Shown: positions 34,434 to 46,065, numbered from the stretch's first letter. The stretch: DNA of 64,000 nt from Reticulitermes speratus (GCA_021186555.1 JAJKFL010000005.1:26600635-26664634), one strand, 5' to 3'. The notes: generated by a model from the sequence alone, not told the origin. Numbers and translations: made by a program.

Positions 34434-34715
34434 TTTTTATCAAACAGTTTTAGAATATTTAAGTGTTTTTATAACAAGTGCATTTAGTTGGTGGAAAACA
34501 TTGTCTGTTTTTTTCTACCTCACAAAGAACAAACTCCATATCAATTACAGAGGCCAATCAGGTAATGTTCGTTAGGGAAATAATCGCTCTTTGTTATGAG
34601 GATCACACGAAACACAAATACACTTGTGGGTAAGATGTAAGAGCTAAATATTACAGCAGGTGGAACACGTAGCTACCGTAGGGCTTTAAACAGTTAATTA
34701 TGCATTCCCAACCGT

Positions 34716-35407
34716 TGAACTGAATAATACAATCGTCGGTCACTTTGGGTTTGTTTCGGCTTTGTATCCTTAAGGAAAGTACCGTTGTTACGGTTTGTAG
34801 CTACCCATAAATATGAAACGATATGTACACAGGAACTGCAGTGAAACTTTTTCCTCCTACAGTATTCATAGAAATTGCGCGAGATTCCTGAAACCATCCG
34901 TTAAAAATAATATCTGAAGTCATAAATTGTGTTCTTTCAAACAGCATAACTTGTGACTGTATTTTCTTTTATTTTCTCAATATCCCTAGGGACTCACACA
35001 CATACATATATTTACTGCAGACCTGCATTTTGTCGGGAAAAGTTTTGAGGGTTTTGTCAAACTTTGTTAAAAGAGAGATATATTACAGAATTTGTTTGTA
35101 TACTGCCATTTATATTTACGCTTCAGAATCTTCATGACAAATGATGTGGAGCTAAAGGACTTAGTGTGTTGTTCTTGACAAATTTGTTGCGATGTTTAAT
35201 GAAGTGAAACTTGGCTTATGCTAGGAAAATAAACAAATGTTCTGAAAGACAGCAAAACAATATTTTCTGGTTTGAATTAATTAAAATTTAAATAATCCAT
35301 GAAAGAAACGGTGAAAGAGAATATATGATGCAAGATCATCACGCAAACGCACTTTAAATATTTCATCGAAATTCCTTATTCTTCTTTACGCATATTAAGC
35401 AATTTAA
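34716..35407. other. Unannotated stretch between R1 copy D and element 7
   Basis: AT-rich, one chance ORF (67 codons minus, 34694-34897), no shared repeat found. Confidence 0.4.
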
Positions 35408-35655
35408 TCAGTTACAAGGTAGTTATCAGTCGCCATCAACACTACGGTTTCTTACATTTGATCTGACGAGTTATGTGGCTACATGTTTCGACCACTAAGT
35501 GATCATTTTCAGGCCATTAAAATACATAAAAATAAACTTACAATTGCCATGTAACTCGTCTGATAAAACGTGTTAAATAGTTGTGTTGATGGTGAATGAT
35601 TACAACCTTGTAATATATACAAAACGAATGAGATGTCCAGGGTGAAAATTTAAAA
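35408..35655. mobile_element. Snap-back hammerhead-type element 7, asymmetric
   Basis: Inverted arms about 35408-35488 (TTACAAGGTAG, CGCCATCAACAC, ACGAGTTATGTGGC) and 35546-35622 (CATGTAACTCGTC, GTGTTGATGGTGA, ACCTTGTAA). Only the left arm still has the hammerhead motif. CCAGGGTGAAAATTT at 35638-35652 may be a mutated version of the GCACGGTGAAAAT end motif. No TSD found. Confidence 0.65.
35476..35516 (-). ncRNA. Hammerhead-ribozyme-like motif, element 7
   Basis: The minus strand reads TGGC-CTGAAAA-T-GATCACTTAGTGGTC-GAAAC-AT-GTA-GCCA. Stem I has four pairs (TGGC/GCCA). Stem II GATCAC/GTGGTC differs completely from the other copies yet still pairs. The core G8 is mutated to A, so it is likely inactive. 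Confidence 0.55.
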
Positions 35656-36284
35656 CTTCTTGGTCTCAAATTTTTCCCCACTGACTCCTTTGTCTTCTCC
35701 TTAGTCTTGGATCTACAAGTATACAGTTGCGTGCTAGGTATGATCACGTATCTTAATGTATTATTATTTTTTGCGTGGTCTTGCCGTACTTTCCTATACA
35801 AGTTTTCTTTTTCCGCATGAATGTTATGACTTTAAACCAGTTTTAGTGGTGTATATATTACTTTTATCCCGAACTGCTCCTTGACCAACAAATTTTCCCT
35901 CTTTGATAAGTACAGTATGTCAATGAAAAGAGGTAGGCTCAACTAAGTGACCCATATAACGGCTTACAAGCTCAGGTACAGCCTAGTTGTAAGCATGATC
36001 TGACAGAGTAAAAATTGCGCTGTAAGTGTGTACGGCATTGCCTCAACATAATCAATGTTTGAAACGTTCCGTTAAATATTTTGCCGTATTGACAGGAGTC
36101 GTGCTCCGATCATGTAATTATAATGTTAATGAATCAAGCAAATTTTCTGCCACCATGACCACAAGATCAATTGCCATTTAACAAAAAAGCGTATCATCGG
36201 GTACTTTGGGAATTTCTTCAGTCTGTGTCACCAAGACACTTTTAAGTATAATTCTCCCATATCACCTCCTGCTGCAACTGACAT
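35656..36284. other. Unannotated stretch between element 7 and the decayed LINE pieces
   Basis: No ORF of note, no tRNA-like head and no inverted repeat seen. Confidence 0.4.
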
Positions 36285-36289
36285 TTATC

Positions 36290-36990
36290 TAAGAGGTTTC
36301 CCTACTAAAATTCTGTATGCTTTTCTTGTCGTTTCCATTCTATCCACCCAGCTTCTCGTAATCTCATATACATTACTAATTCTATGCAACAGATCCTTCT
36401 TGATAAGGTAATAGTTTCTGAGCTGGTTAAGAATTCCCTGCATTAATGGAACCCGAAGTTTCATTACTGTTCTTACAACAACCCGCCACTTGTCTCTATT
36501 CTCAGTCATTTTAATCCAATCCACGCCATCCTTTCCTTTATTAATATCCACTTAATATTATCTCCCTATCCACATCTTGTTCTTCCAAGTGGCATCTTCG
36601 CTTCAGGTTTACCCGCCAAAATTATGTACCCCTTGGTCTTCTTCTCCATACGTTGTACATGTCCCACCAATCATCCTCATTTATTTCATCACGGTAATAA
36701 TAATTTATGAGGAGTACATATCATAAAGCTTCTCATCACAAAATTTTCACCAAACCCCTGTTACTGCCTCCCTCTTAGTTCCAAACATCTTTCTCGGCGC
36801 CCTATTCTTGAGCATTCTATGCCTATTTTCTTTACTTAATGTGAAACCCCCATTTCCATACCCGCATACAACGACAGGCAAAATTATAATTTTGTACATT
36901 TTAAGCTTTGTGTTCTTGGGTATTAGACAGGAAAACAAAAGATTCTGACCGAATGTTAGCAAGCATTCGCTGAATTTAATCTGCTGTTCA
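36290..36990 (-). mobile_element. LINE 3' fragments, strongly decayed, two overlapping pieces
   Basis: The minus strand keeps PVVVCGYG, HRMLKNRAPRKMFGTKREAV (36750-36890) and, lower, DWIKMTENRDKWR and MKLRVP words (36420-36530). A separate piece of the same region, SWVDRMETTRKAYRILVGKP, lies at 36285-36360. That order means two truncated copies or a rearranged one. All are the ORF2 C-terminal region of the family at 32765. Confidence 0.7.
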
Positions 36991-37576
36991 TATCTTCATT
37001 CGTGCAGGTTTTGCTCGCTTTCGCAAAATAATTGCAAAAGTTAATGTTAGCTTCTTCATGTCTGTCTGTCTCCGTTCATCCGCATGCAACAACTCCACTC
37101 CCAATGGACGGATTTCACAGAAAGTTTTTTGAATTGACAATTTTCACCAAAATCTGTGAAATAAGATTGAAGTGTCTTTCTTTTATTGGTGTCTTTGATT
37201 TGTGTTTATCTGAATGTGTATATAGAATGCAGAATATACCACTATTGCAGAAACATGTTTGTTTATTGTTTGAATAAAATATTTTAGAACATTTTACGTT
37301 CGTGTTTCATGTTGCTCCTTACGTTGTATAAATAGAGGATGTCAACAGTGTTTTATAAGTGGAGATTTAATTCGTTTGTCCCTATTAAATTCCTGACACG
37401 CTTGTCTACAGGATGAGATTCACACAAAATGTAATGGATGGATTCTGTGACAGGAGTGGAGTGTGCTTCGTGTGTTCGCATTTAGTCCTGATATATACAT
37501 CTGGGACACTTAGTAGCATCATTTCAACCCGTGTGTAGCGTATTGTGCTATGAACTGATGTTACAAGTTTGTTCCG
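36991..37576. other. Unannotated stretch between the decayed LINE pieces and the transposase tail
   Basis: Chance ORFs only (81 codons plus at 37032-37277, 72 codons minus at 37406-37624). No repeat family of this window recurs here. Confidence 0.4.
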
Positions 37577-38045
37577 GTTTTCATGTATAGGGTGTTTATA
37601 ATGAAGTGCTTGGAGGTACTTCAAGAGTGAGTTCTTCGCATCAAAACAGAGAAAAAATTTTATATGAACATATGTCCGGAAATTAGTGGTTTTGAATTTA
37701 ATTGAAAGGTTACATTAAACAATAAGTACCTTAATTATGTAATATTTTACTTACAACTGACATATTACCTTTACAAAACACGTTCCCAGTTTAATAACTG
37801 TTTGGTTCTTATTGTTTGTCAAGACATAATTCAACACACTTGCTCACAATGTCCTCCACCTGAATCAACGCACGCATGGACACGTCTGATCACGGACTGT
37901 CCTACACTTCCAAGGTTCCCGGGTCGGTTTCGAGTGGTTTCACAGGCATCAAAAATGCGTTCGTGACGTGTCTGTTCATTTTCAATTGGAGCTGAATATA
38001 CTAGGGTTTTAAGTGTCCTCGCAGACATAAATCTAAAGTATTGAG
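37577..38045 (-). mobile_element. Tc1/mariner-superfamily transposase remnant (C-terminal tail)
   Basis: The minus-strand open stretch 37831-38028 ends RVHACVDSGGGHCEQVC. It corresponds to the final segment of insect mariner-type transposases, which typically ends in a variation of RRC..C....GGHFEHLL. Upstream catalytic parts are absent. Downstream non-coding sequence runs to TATAGGGTGTTTATAATGAAG at 37587, which looks like an element end. Assignment rests on remembered family motifs only. Confidence 0.5.
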
Positions 38046-38164
38046 GTTAAAGCATTGTTGGACTAAAGCAAAACTGTTTGAGGACACATACTGATATGAA
38101 ATTTTTCGTTGTTATGGTGTGGGAAACTCGCTCCTGAAGTAAGTTATGTGAGTTATAGTGACCG

Positions 38165-38232
38165 GGTGAGTGAGTGAGTGAGTGAATGAGTGAGTGAGAG
38201 TGAGTATGTGAGTGAGAGTGAGTGAGTAGTGA
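38165..38232. repeat. (GTGA)n microsatellite
   Basis: Imperfect GTGA/GAGT array with GTGAGAGTGAGTATG interruptions. Confidence 0.9.
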
Positions 38233-39341
38233 GATTAAAGATGCATCGTCTTCGAAGGCCATTTGCGCCTAATAAATGTTTTTACAAAAACGACATCAAA
38301 AACAGGAAAACTGACTAAACTTTTATCTGCAACAAATTGTGAAGGGGGCTGACATAGCAATGAAGTTAATCTGCAGTGTTAATGGATTAAAAATAATGTA
38401 TTAAAACCTGGAAATACGTCTCGCTGTGTTTGCTTAAGACAAAAATACTAAGAACAAAATAAAATATAGATATTTCTATGACGTAGCAGTTTGAACTCAA
38501 AAAACAGAAGAGGAGCAGTTTATAACTCTGGATACAAGCTTGTCATCACACCGGCATTCGCACAGCATTTGTGAAACGCTAAGGGGTACGCCACATTTCA
38601 CACACAAAAAAATGACAGGTTACCTCGCACCAGTGTCCATCAGTCAGTCTAGTGTGAATTAGGCGGTTGAGCATGACCCCCTGACAGAGACGAAGGTGGA
38701 CCGCCACAAGCGGATGGATGACTTTAAGCCTCGCAATTTTGTGTCTTCAGTTAGGGACCATTCACCCTGCCTTTATGAAAACGTGAAACGAAGAAGATTG
38801 AAGGTGACATCAGTGCTTAAACCCGTTCAGGTGTCATCTCCGTATGCATCGTGGCATCCTCAGCAACAGTATCGGTAGTCTTGGTGTCCGTTCTTCTGTT
38901 ATAGAACGCCGCGGCACTGGGAAGTTGGTTCTCGATGCGAAAAGCTAAAAACTCCCATTGGACAGGGCAGTATAGCAGGTACTCGGCAGATGATGCCAAT
39001 TTCCCTGCCTTATATAAGAGGGACACTTGGCAGGGAATTTCTTCCTTTTCTCCTTTAGGTATTGGCTAGTAATGGTAGGTTTTCTTATCGGCTGAGTGAA
39101 TGCATTAGTTACTTAAAACTTCAAAACAAGACTGTGCTCCATGGAGATAGTTAGTTGTTATTATTAGAATAGTGTGCACATATTGTCTAACTAGTGTATT
39201 TTGTTTGAATGCAATAAATAGTGAATTAATATATGGAATGTGCAAAATTAATCTTCATTACATTTATACGTCATTCACACTCTGCGACTGCTCTATGAAT
39301 CATTTATGTTGCCTCCATTCATTGTATTTTTCTTTCTTTAA
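38233..39341. other. Unannotated stretch
   Basis: Nothing recognised. Confidence 0.45.
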
Positions 39342-39352
39342 CACGCAATATT

Positions 39353-39612
39353 TTTTCTTAATGGCTTGACAGCCCCTTGGGGGCCTAGGCCGCCTCATTT
39401 TTCGAGGCTTCACGATCACACTTTTAGACACACCACACTCGGTAGGACGCCTCTGGACGAGGGACCAGCTCGTCGCAGGGACCTCTACCTGACAACACAC
39501 AACACTCACAAGAGACAGACATCCATACCCCCGGTGGGATTCGAACCCACAATCCTAGTAAGCGAGCGGCCGCAGACCCACGCCTTAGACCGCACGGCCA
39601 CTGGGATCGGCG
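39353..39612 (-). mobile_element. SINE-B copy, tRNA-derived, most complete
   Basis: A perfect 11-bp TSD, CACGCAATATT, flanks it (39342-39352 and 39613-39623). The minus strand has the tRNA-like head with box A (GTGGCCGTGCGGTCTAAGG) and box B (GTGGGTTCGAATCCCACC with a paired T-arm), a Ser/Leu-type long middle, the shared body, and an A-rich tail (+ strand TTTTTTCTTAATGG at the start). It is the reference copy for the four SINE-B insertions here. Confidence 0.93.
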
Positions 39613-39623
39613 CACGCAATATT

Positions 39624-40330
39624 AGAATCGGTATCAAAGTACACATAAGGCTATTGTACAGGATTTTGGTACGGTTTAATTTTGGTATTAATCCAGCAGT
39701 ATGCTTTTGAAATATATATTAAAGAAGTGGGACTTAACGATTTGTTTCTGAATGTAATGGCTCATAATACGTTCGATTGGGGGTTTACTTACGACTGAGA
39801 TGGGCAATCTCTTTCTACAAACTTTCTGCAAACCCTGAATAACCTTTACCTTTTTAAGAAGAACTATGTATCATGGATAGGCCCTGTTTTTTCTATTGTC
39901 ATTTTTTCTTCGTCACCTTCGAGAAATGTACGTGTTTGAGGTTGTGTAATATGTAGATCTATGCTGCTGGGGAGGCAAAATATGTCGGATTATGCTACTT
40001 TTACAGCTAGCTGGATCATGCAGAACATAGATTTACGGTAGTTGGCATATGAAGTGGATGTTTCGGCTGCTGGATTCTGCGTGTTGGCACTTAACTATGG
40101 CAGTCTCTCCAGAGGCTTCAAATATTCATTTCCCGAGAGGGGGAGTTCGCTTTACGGCAGCCAGAACGGACTGTCGCTACTAAAACTGCAGCTTGTGCTC
40201 TTTAGTGGAGAGATTTGTATCCCTTTTTGCTTCACTAGTGGCGTTTGGATAAGGAAGTGCATAGCAGTAATAATCCTTAAGTAGTCTGAGATGTTTAATT
40301 TATATACGTAGTAGCTTTACCTTGTAGTTC
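39624..40330. other. Unannotated stretch between SINE-B and the (CTT)n run
   Basis: One chance ORF (80 codons plus, 40042-40284) without a known motif. Nothing else recognised. Confidence 0.4.
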
Positions 40331-40355
40331 TCCTTCTTCTCCTTCTTCTTCTTCT
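40331..40355. repeat. (CTT)n microsatellite
   Basis: CTCCTTCTTCTCCTTCTTCTT run. Confidence 0.85.
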
Positions 40356-40394
40356 GTACTTACGGATAAAACTTTCATAAATGTTTCTTAACTC

Positions 40395-40545
40395 TTTAAA
40401 GTACAGTGATTACTAGATGCACCGTCTTCTTTAACATTTAACAAGCTGCATTTTACCCGCAAAGTGTATTCATGAGTTTCGTGTGATTCTCAGAATAAAC
40501 AGGAATTATTGTCCTAAACAGAATTGATCTTTTGTTTTACGTAAG
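40395..40545 (-). repeat. R1 dispersed repeat copy E
   Basis: Reverse complement contains CTGTTTAGGACAATAATTCC, GAGAATCACACGAAAC, AATACACTTTGCGGGTAAAA and TTAAATGTTAAAG, in R1 order. Confidence 0.72.
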
Positions 40546-40629
40546 ACTGAGGTCATGATCCCTATCTTAACCAATGTTTGAACCTTATAATTGTTATTAA
40601 TTTCCTTTCAGATATATATTTGTTACCAG

Positions 40630-40675
40630 TTCCAGATGATAGCTTATTACAATGTGAAGCCGAAACATGTAGCAC
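40630..40675 (+). ncRNA. Degenerate hammerhead-like motif
   Basis: CAGATGA-T-AGCTT..AAGCC-GAAAC-AT-GTA-GC. Stem II (GCTT/AAGC) and the 3' core are intact, but the core U4 is A and stem I is weak. A single arm without partner. Confidence 0.4.
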
Positions 40676-41561
40676 GCCTTAGACAATAAAAACAATTGGC
40701 CTTAAAATAGTTGTGGTAGACGATCCACACACTGTATTTGTTTCGTTCTAAGACACAACGGTATGTCTTACCTTAAAGACTATTTTAGTTTTATTATCCC
40801 ATCTACGTCAGTCCTATACTGTTACCTCTTGGACTTTACTAAGTTAACAGTAGCATTATGCTAGTTCTGCCCTGCTAATGGTGATGAGACTGAAGTACAA
40901 AAACTTCAATATTTCAGCTTTGTGTCCTTTTTTGGTTTGGTTGGATGATTCCAAACAATCCATCGAGGGTCGATGCCCTATGTAACATTTCGCAGCATTC
41001 TCTTTCTTTTCTCGATCAGAGGGTTTCAATACTGACGCCAACTGAAGCTAGAACACCACGCCTCGTTGGCTGCCCAAAACTACTTCATACCTGCACTCCA
41101 TACCTTGAAGCCAGCTTCATCATTCGTAACCGTATGACGAGCCTTAATACTGTGACATGAATCCTACTACACAAGTGAATAATAGCAACAGCCCTCAAAA
41201 TATGTGGGAATTTATCAAGATTAGTAATTGGTTTGCAATTTTCTCTCCAGAATGCCACGGTGTCTTCAAACATACGGATAAACACTATGGTAGTGTTTCA
41301 GATCTGCATTTGCAAGATAATCTGTTCGAATGAAGACTATTAATCTGCTATTCTGACTGATATTTTTATTTCCTCAGGCGCCCCAACGAACGTATAAATT
41401 ATAATTTCAAACTGGCCACGATATATTTCTCTTAAATCTTATGGTTCTTATATTATTCGATATTACTTGGCCTGTATAATTAATGCCGTATCGTCAAACG
41501 CCCAAGTAATATAAATAGGCTACATGCCGGCTTTTTAAGTCCACAAATAATGACGAAATCG
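40676..41561. other. Unannotated stretch between the 40630 hammerhead-like motif and the possible hAT end
   Basis: Chance ORFs of 61-71 codons on both strands, no shared repeat found. Confidence 0.4.
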
Positions 41562-41635
41562 GCGATTCCCAATTTGTGGGCCGCTGACTGCCGGTGGGCC
41601 TCGGGGTTATTCCAAAGGGTCACGAAAAAATACAT
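41562..41635. mobile_element. Possible hAT-type element end
   Basis: CGATTCCCAATTTGTGGGCC, then GGTGGGCCTCGGGGTTATTC, resembles the widespread hAT terminal phrase in which TTCCCAAA..TGTGG is followed by a GGTCCGCG-type block. The partner end is not certain (a GGGGTCCGCAAAATTTT occurs at 41814). Low confidence. Confidence 0.35.
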
Positions 41636-42004
41636 TTTGTAGACTGACTGGGCAATATGTTTCTCACATATAATAGCATTTATAAAATATTTTTTGTTTT
41701 TATGTTATGAATGAAATGTAAATTCATGTACAAAATTTGCCGAGTTCGTAATGGGTTATTGTTATGTATTCTTCCAATTGAGGGAGCGCAAGAGTACAAC
41801 TATCAGCATATGGGGTCCGCAAAATTTTGTTGAAGTAAAGAAGACGTACTCACACTTGCAAATAATGCAAACCACTGTACTAAATGGTAAAACGAAAGCA
41901 ATACCGACTAGAACACTAATTTAATACTCTCTGAAGCAGTAGAAAATAGTTGAAATTAGATGTAATGTAAGAAATGCAATAATTTAATAATTTGTAGTAT
42001 CAGA

Positions 42005-42120
42005 TTATTAAACCCTTTTCAAGCCTGGTGATTACTATATGTACCACTTGCTGTAACGTTTAAGAACTCTGTATTCTGCCCACATATTGTATTTATGTGT
42101 CTCCTAAAATTCTCAGAGCA
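42005..42120 (-). repeat. R1 dispersed repeat copy F (short)
   Basis: Reverse complement has GACACATAAATACAATATGT, GGGCAGAATACAGAGTTCTT, CAGCAAGTGGTACATATAGT and ATCACCAGGCTTGAAAAGG, matching the 3' half of R1. Confidence 0.65.
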
Positions 42121-44204
42121 AATTCCAAAAATTTCCCTGTACATCATAAACCAACTTGTCTTTAATTGGACATGGAATGTGGTCTCTGTGAGGTCAGACT
42201 TGGATTTTTACTTGTACGAGTTGAACGTCAGTCTGCAACGGTTAAACGACAAAGTACTGAAAAAAATTAAAACATTTCCGAAGAATAAAATTTTTCCAGA
42301 ACTGTAACTGCTGTTACAAAATAAAACACTTTGAATATTGAAATAAGTTTGTTTAAAACAGTGACAAATCCTTTTCTTTGAAATAGATCGTAAGCTCGGA
42401 AAATATGACAAAATTTGTGAGTAAAGCTGTTATGAAATCAGTAATAGGCTGAAGCCTTATTAAAGAGGCATTAGGGGTTAATAATAATAAGGATATAATT
42501 TCATGCTACAGATGCAAGCTATGTAAAGTTGTAGAAACGATAGACGAAATGCGTATTCAATGATGCATATTGATTTATGGACAAGTAGTGGAAGAGTATT
42601 GTGGAAGACAAATACGAAAGCTTCGTTGACCAGAAGGTCTTTTAATTCTTAAAATGTGGACTGCTGGGCATGATATTCGGCGCTGATATTAAATGTTTTA
42701 GGTGGTTTATCTGAAAGTGATTTTACGCAAGTTTCTATGTGATATGAACCATTACTACACTCACGGTCTGGAATGTAATGGCATAACTGGTTCAAAGGAC
42801 GATGCCTAATGCTAACACTTCACATCCGGTTTAATATGACAGCACGAATACATGTAAAAATGAAATGAAACATTGCGAGTGTGTGTGTCGTGTAAAGGGG
42901 AGGATACCGTGTTCATTGTCAAGATAAATTCTGAACCATAGCGGCGTCTCTGAATTTTGTGTTTGTCAGAGACACATCAGACTGAAGTAGATACATTAGA
43001 CGCAAAAATGGCGATCCGAAAAGAGAACAGAAGAGAACCTAACAAAGGTCTGAGAATGGGAGACGGCAAAGAGTTAAAAAAAAGGGGAGACAGCTCCAAA
43101 CCAGAAATGCATTGGCCTCTAGAGACTCTTATTCGACTAGACAGACAAGCAAGAAACCAGAACCCGCGTATGATAGCCAGAACATCTACCCTTCATAGTA
43201 TTCGACCCCACCAGTGTGACATTTAGGGTATAAAATGTCAAATTTTATACTTTTCATTTCCTACGCGAATATTTTTACTGTGTCTTATGTTTTTTTTATC
43301 AGCTTGCCCTGGCTGACACATGAGCACAGTTCACAAAAATGTAATATTGTTATAGCAAAATGTATGCTGTTCCATTTGGGATCAATATATATATAATAGT
43401 CCAACGTACACAAATTAGAAGGTATTCGGTTCGAATCCTCGGTTTTGGACTAAATACATTGAAACCTATCTGTTTTGGTCACTTACGGTTTTATTCAAAG
43501 GGGATCAACTTAATCAGAATGCCAACTTATATAACATAATGTTCAAATTTCTTTTTCAGGCTAGCTCCAAACAGCGAGCAGCGTCTGTCGAATTTCCGTT
43601 GCCTTACATTTTTCCTCTGTGGATGGACGCTCGAGAAAAACAAAGCAGGTTTTCGTGAAACTTGATCTTAGGATGTTAGGTACAGTTTTCGGACAAATTA
43701 ATTTTTTTTTAATTCGGACGGAAATTACGGAAGTTTTGGACGAATATTATTTTTATGCATTCTTAAAAAAATTTTATTCAGAAACATGCTGCATTATTGA
43801 GAATGCAATACGCTTTCTATATCAGAATATAAACAGCAGTTTTATTTCACATAAAACTATCGCGCTATTTGTTTTCGTCGCTTATAGGTTTAGGAACCGG
43901 AAAGTCAAGTGGTGGCTAAATGAAAGCACTTGACAACACAGCGTGTGTCTCTGAAGTGCGCCGGTCTTAGAAGTCTCTGCCTCTTTCATTCATGTTGTTG
44001 GCTTAGTCACGGTCTACGACTGAACGGGAACGGTCCGTGACAGTAGAGAGATAAATAAGGACGTCTTAAGTAAGGTTACTTTCAGATTATGTAAGATTAA
44101 TTCAAATTTTATCAGATTAACTTCAGATAATTTTTACCGCCCCAATATTGATAGTACTGACAGGGTATTATCATCAACGATACGCAAGTAAAATATATAG
44201 GTTT
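42121..44204. other. Unannotated AT-rich stretch
   Basis: The 104-codon ORF at 43619-43933 (+) and the 89-codon ORF at 42957-43226 (+) have no motif I recognise. CGGTTCGAATCCTCGG at 43427-43442 is a box-B-like word without a matching box A. Confidence 0.45.
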
Positions 44205-44285
44205 TATTTATAGTGTGGCTCGCAAATATATTTTTCTCTTGATTTGGTCCACGTGCCCAAAAGGTTGCCTGACGCTGATTTAACC
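44205..44285. mobile_element. Possible hAT-type element end
   Basis: GTGGCTCGCAAATATATTTT, then GCCCAAAAGGTTGCCTGACGCTG, recalls the closing phrase of some hAT MITEs (..AAAGGTTGCC.ACCCCTG). No second copy or TSD verified. Confidence 0.3.
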
Positions 44286-44439
44286 TCTCCATGACGTTGT
44301 ACTACGTCACGGATTATATTGCGTGCATGAGCTTTGGTACCGATTAATGATTTAATATTTCTTATTTGTTATAATTTTGGACATTTAAGGCTTCAAAATA
44401 TGTGGAACCTGATATTATCTATAATTTAAACACATTATT

Positions 44440-44690
44440 TAGGGAAACAAATTGTTTATGATAAAGAATTTCATACTTCACAGAAAACTCATTGCAAGTT
44501 TTATTACAAAAACCGTCTGATTTATGCTGTTAAATGAACATATAACTGTTTATTCTGAATATCACACAAACCCCATAAATAAATTCTGTGGGAGAAATGT
44601 AGAATTTATTTGATGTTAAAGCAGGTGTATATACAGTTACCACTGTATTGTCAAAGATTAATTCCGTAATAGATCAGTGTTTATTCTAAG
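44440..44690 (+). repeat. R1 dispersed repeat copy G
   Basis: CTTCACAGAAAACTC, TATGCTGTTAAATGAACATA, TATCACACAAACCCCATAAA, GTGGGAGAAATGTAGAATTT, AAAGCAGGTGTATATACAGT, TACCACTGTATTGTCAAAG, in R1 order. Confidence 0.75.
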
Positions 44691-45744
44691 AATGAATTAG
44701 GTCGTTTTCTTCAGAAACCCATGCTAGAAGGAGACAGGGTGAGGACTGTTAATCAGAATGGTGTTACAGCTACTTCACAAGACTATAAGTAAATTAGAGT
44801 TACATGACAAACAAGAAAATTCAATTTAGAGTAGAACTCGACATGTTATTCAGTCTATCACAAGAAATAAACTCCAAGAGCTTTAAAAGTGGAGACGTCT
44901 GTCTTGAGTAGAGGAAACAAAGATTGCTGGCTTATATGCAGTATTGGCTACGTCTGTGAGAAATGAAAGCGTTATTAATTTGCTGTAGCGTTTGAACATT
45001 TCTAAGGTAGGCATAAGTGAGCACGTTAATTAAAGTTTAATGTGAGTAATACAATCTTTAAAGTTAGAACCTTTTGTTATAGTTCCTACCCTTCGTCTGT
45101 TTACGATGTTGGATATAATTTAATATTCGGTCTATAAAACGTAATTCAGGGAGCAAGGACATCGTTTTGTTTTGTATTCAGAGTTGTTTTTCAAACAGAA
45201 CCGTGTCATTAGTTATTTACGCTTTGACTGCAATTGGAATATTTTGTGAAGACGCTGCCATTGCTTTCAAAGTTTCGTATCTGCCAAGGAGATATATCTG
45301 TCTCCGAATATATTTCCTTGACGCACTACTCAATAAATCCAGTCAATTATCTTATATGCAGGTGACCAAATCAGGTATATTGTGCGTATTAACCGTTGTA
45401 TCTTTACCTTGCAAACATTTACTTCATAAACCGACCACCAAACGGAGCGACGGCGATAAATAGTAAAAAAATACGCGTGACGAAACTCGCACCTTTGTTG
45501 ACCTTTTTTCTTCTTTAGTCACGGAGAATAGGCAAAGTAATTCGCTGCTTATTGTTTTAACTTCAGCATCTTGTTCCTGAAGTCATTCCCAGTTGTAAAT
45601 ATCGTATATGTGTGGGCACTCTTCTCAAGGGTTACGGACTTATTACCTAGACGTTAAAATAAGTGAAAACGATTAAGTATTTACAAAAATGGTTCGTTGT
45701 TGCAATTTACAGTAGAGGTTTAAAACAACTGCTGTAGCCTCAGT
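44691..45744. other. Unannotated stretch between R1 copy G and SINE-A
   Basis: One chance ORF (98 codons plus, 45167-45463) without a recognised domain. No shared repeat found. Confidence 0.4.
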
Positions 45745-45757
45745 GCACGTGGTGGCA

Positions 45758-46065
45758 AAAGGTAAAGCAATCCCATTACAGGCCTGGACAGGCCCTAAGG
45801 GTTCCAGGAGGTTGAGGCGCCCAGATTTCTAGACAATCGGCACATGAAGGTGGTAAGGTTGTCAGCCCTACGCACCGGCCGCCTTTACCCCTGAGGAAGT
45901 ACTCCTGGTACTCATGTCTGTTAGAGGCTGAGTCGACCCCAGGGCCATAGTGCGACCGAAACGATTATGTGAATGAAAAATTCCAGTGACACCATCGGTA
46001 ATCGAACCCGCGACCTTCCGGCTTGTAGCGCAGTGCCTCAAACAACAGCGCCACCGCGTGTTCCC
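45758..46065 (-). mobile_element. SINE-A copy, tRNA-derived
   Basis: A 13-bp TSD with one mismatch flanks it: GCACGTGGTGGCA (45745-45757) and GCACGTAGTGGCA (46066-46078). The minus strand begins with the tRNA head (GGTGGCGCTGTTG..GAGGCACTGCGC, box B on + as ATCGAACCCGCGACC) and ends in a GGTTCCAGGAGGTTGAGG-type and GGTAAAG region at low coordinates. Its minus-strand translation is a peptide common to SINE-A copies, not a gene. Confidence 0.93.

Larger units (their letters stand above)
33940..34509. mobile_element. Snap-back hammerhead-type element 5
   Basis: 570 bp flanked by a 9-bp TSD, TTTTTCTAC (33931-33939 and 34510-34518). Arms 33978-34163 and 34321-34507 are near identical; the ~157-bp centre is unique. 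The end motif TTTTCACCGTGCATTTTT (33954-33971) lies outside the left arm only. Each arm holds an outward hammerhead-type motif and the block CAAGTGCATTTAGTTGGTGG found in variant form in elements 1-4. Confidence 0.88.
33880..34715 (+). repeat. R1 dispersed repeat copy D, interrupted by element 5
   Basis: The left part (about 33880-33939, TTTAAATTTATCTAAACAAT) and right part (34519-34715: CACAAAGAACAAACTCC, GGCCAATCAGGTAATG, CGTTAGGGAAATAATCGC, GATCACACGAAACAC, GTGGGTAAGATGT, CAGCAGGTGGAACACGTAGC, GGGCTTTAA) together match R1 copy C. Element 5 inserted between them with duplication of TTTTTCTAC. The insertion is therefore younger than this R1 copy. Confidence 0.75.

Noticed and set aside
39353-39612. 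Functional tRNA gene (Ser/Leu-like head)
   Set aside because: The acceptor stem does not close, the sequence continues into a SINE body with a TSD, and four copies exist in the window.
43427-43442. Box-B-like CGGTTCGAATCCTCGG as a further SINE
   Set aside because: No box A at the right distance upstream and no shared body downstream.
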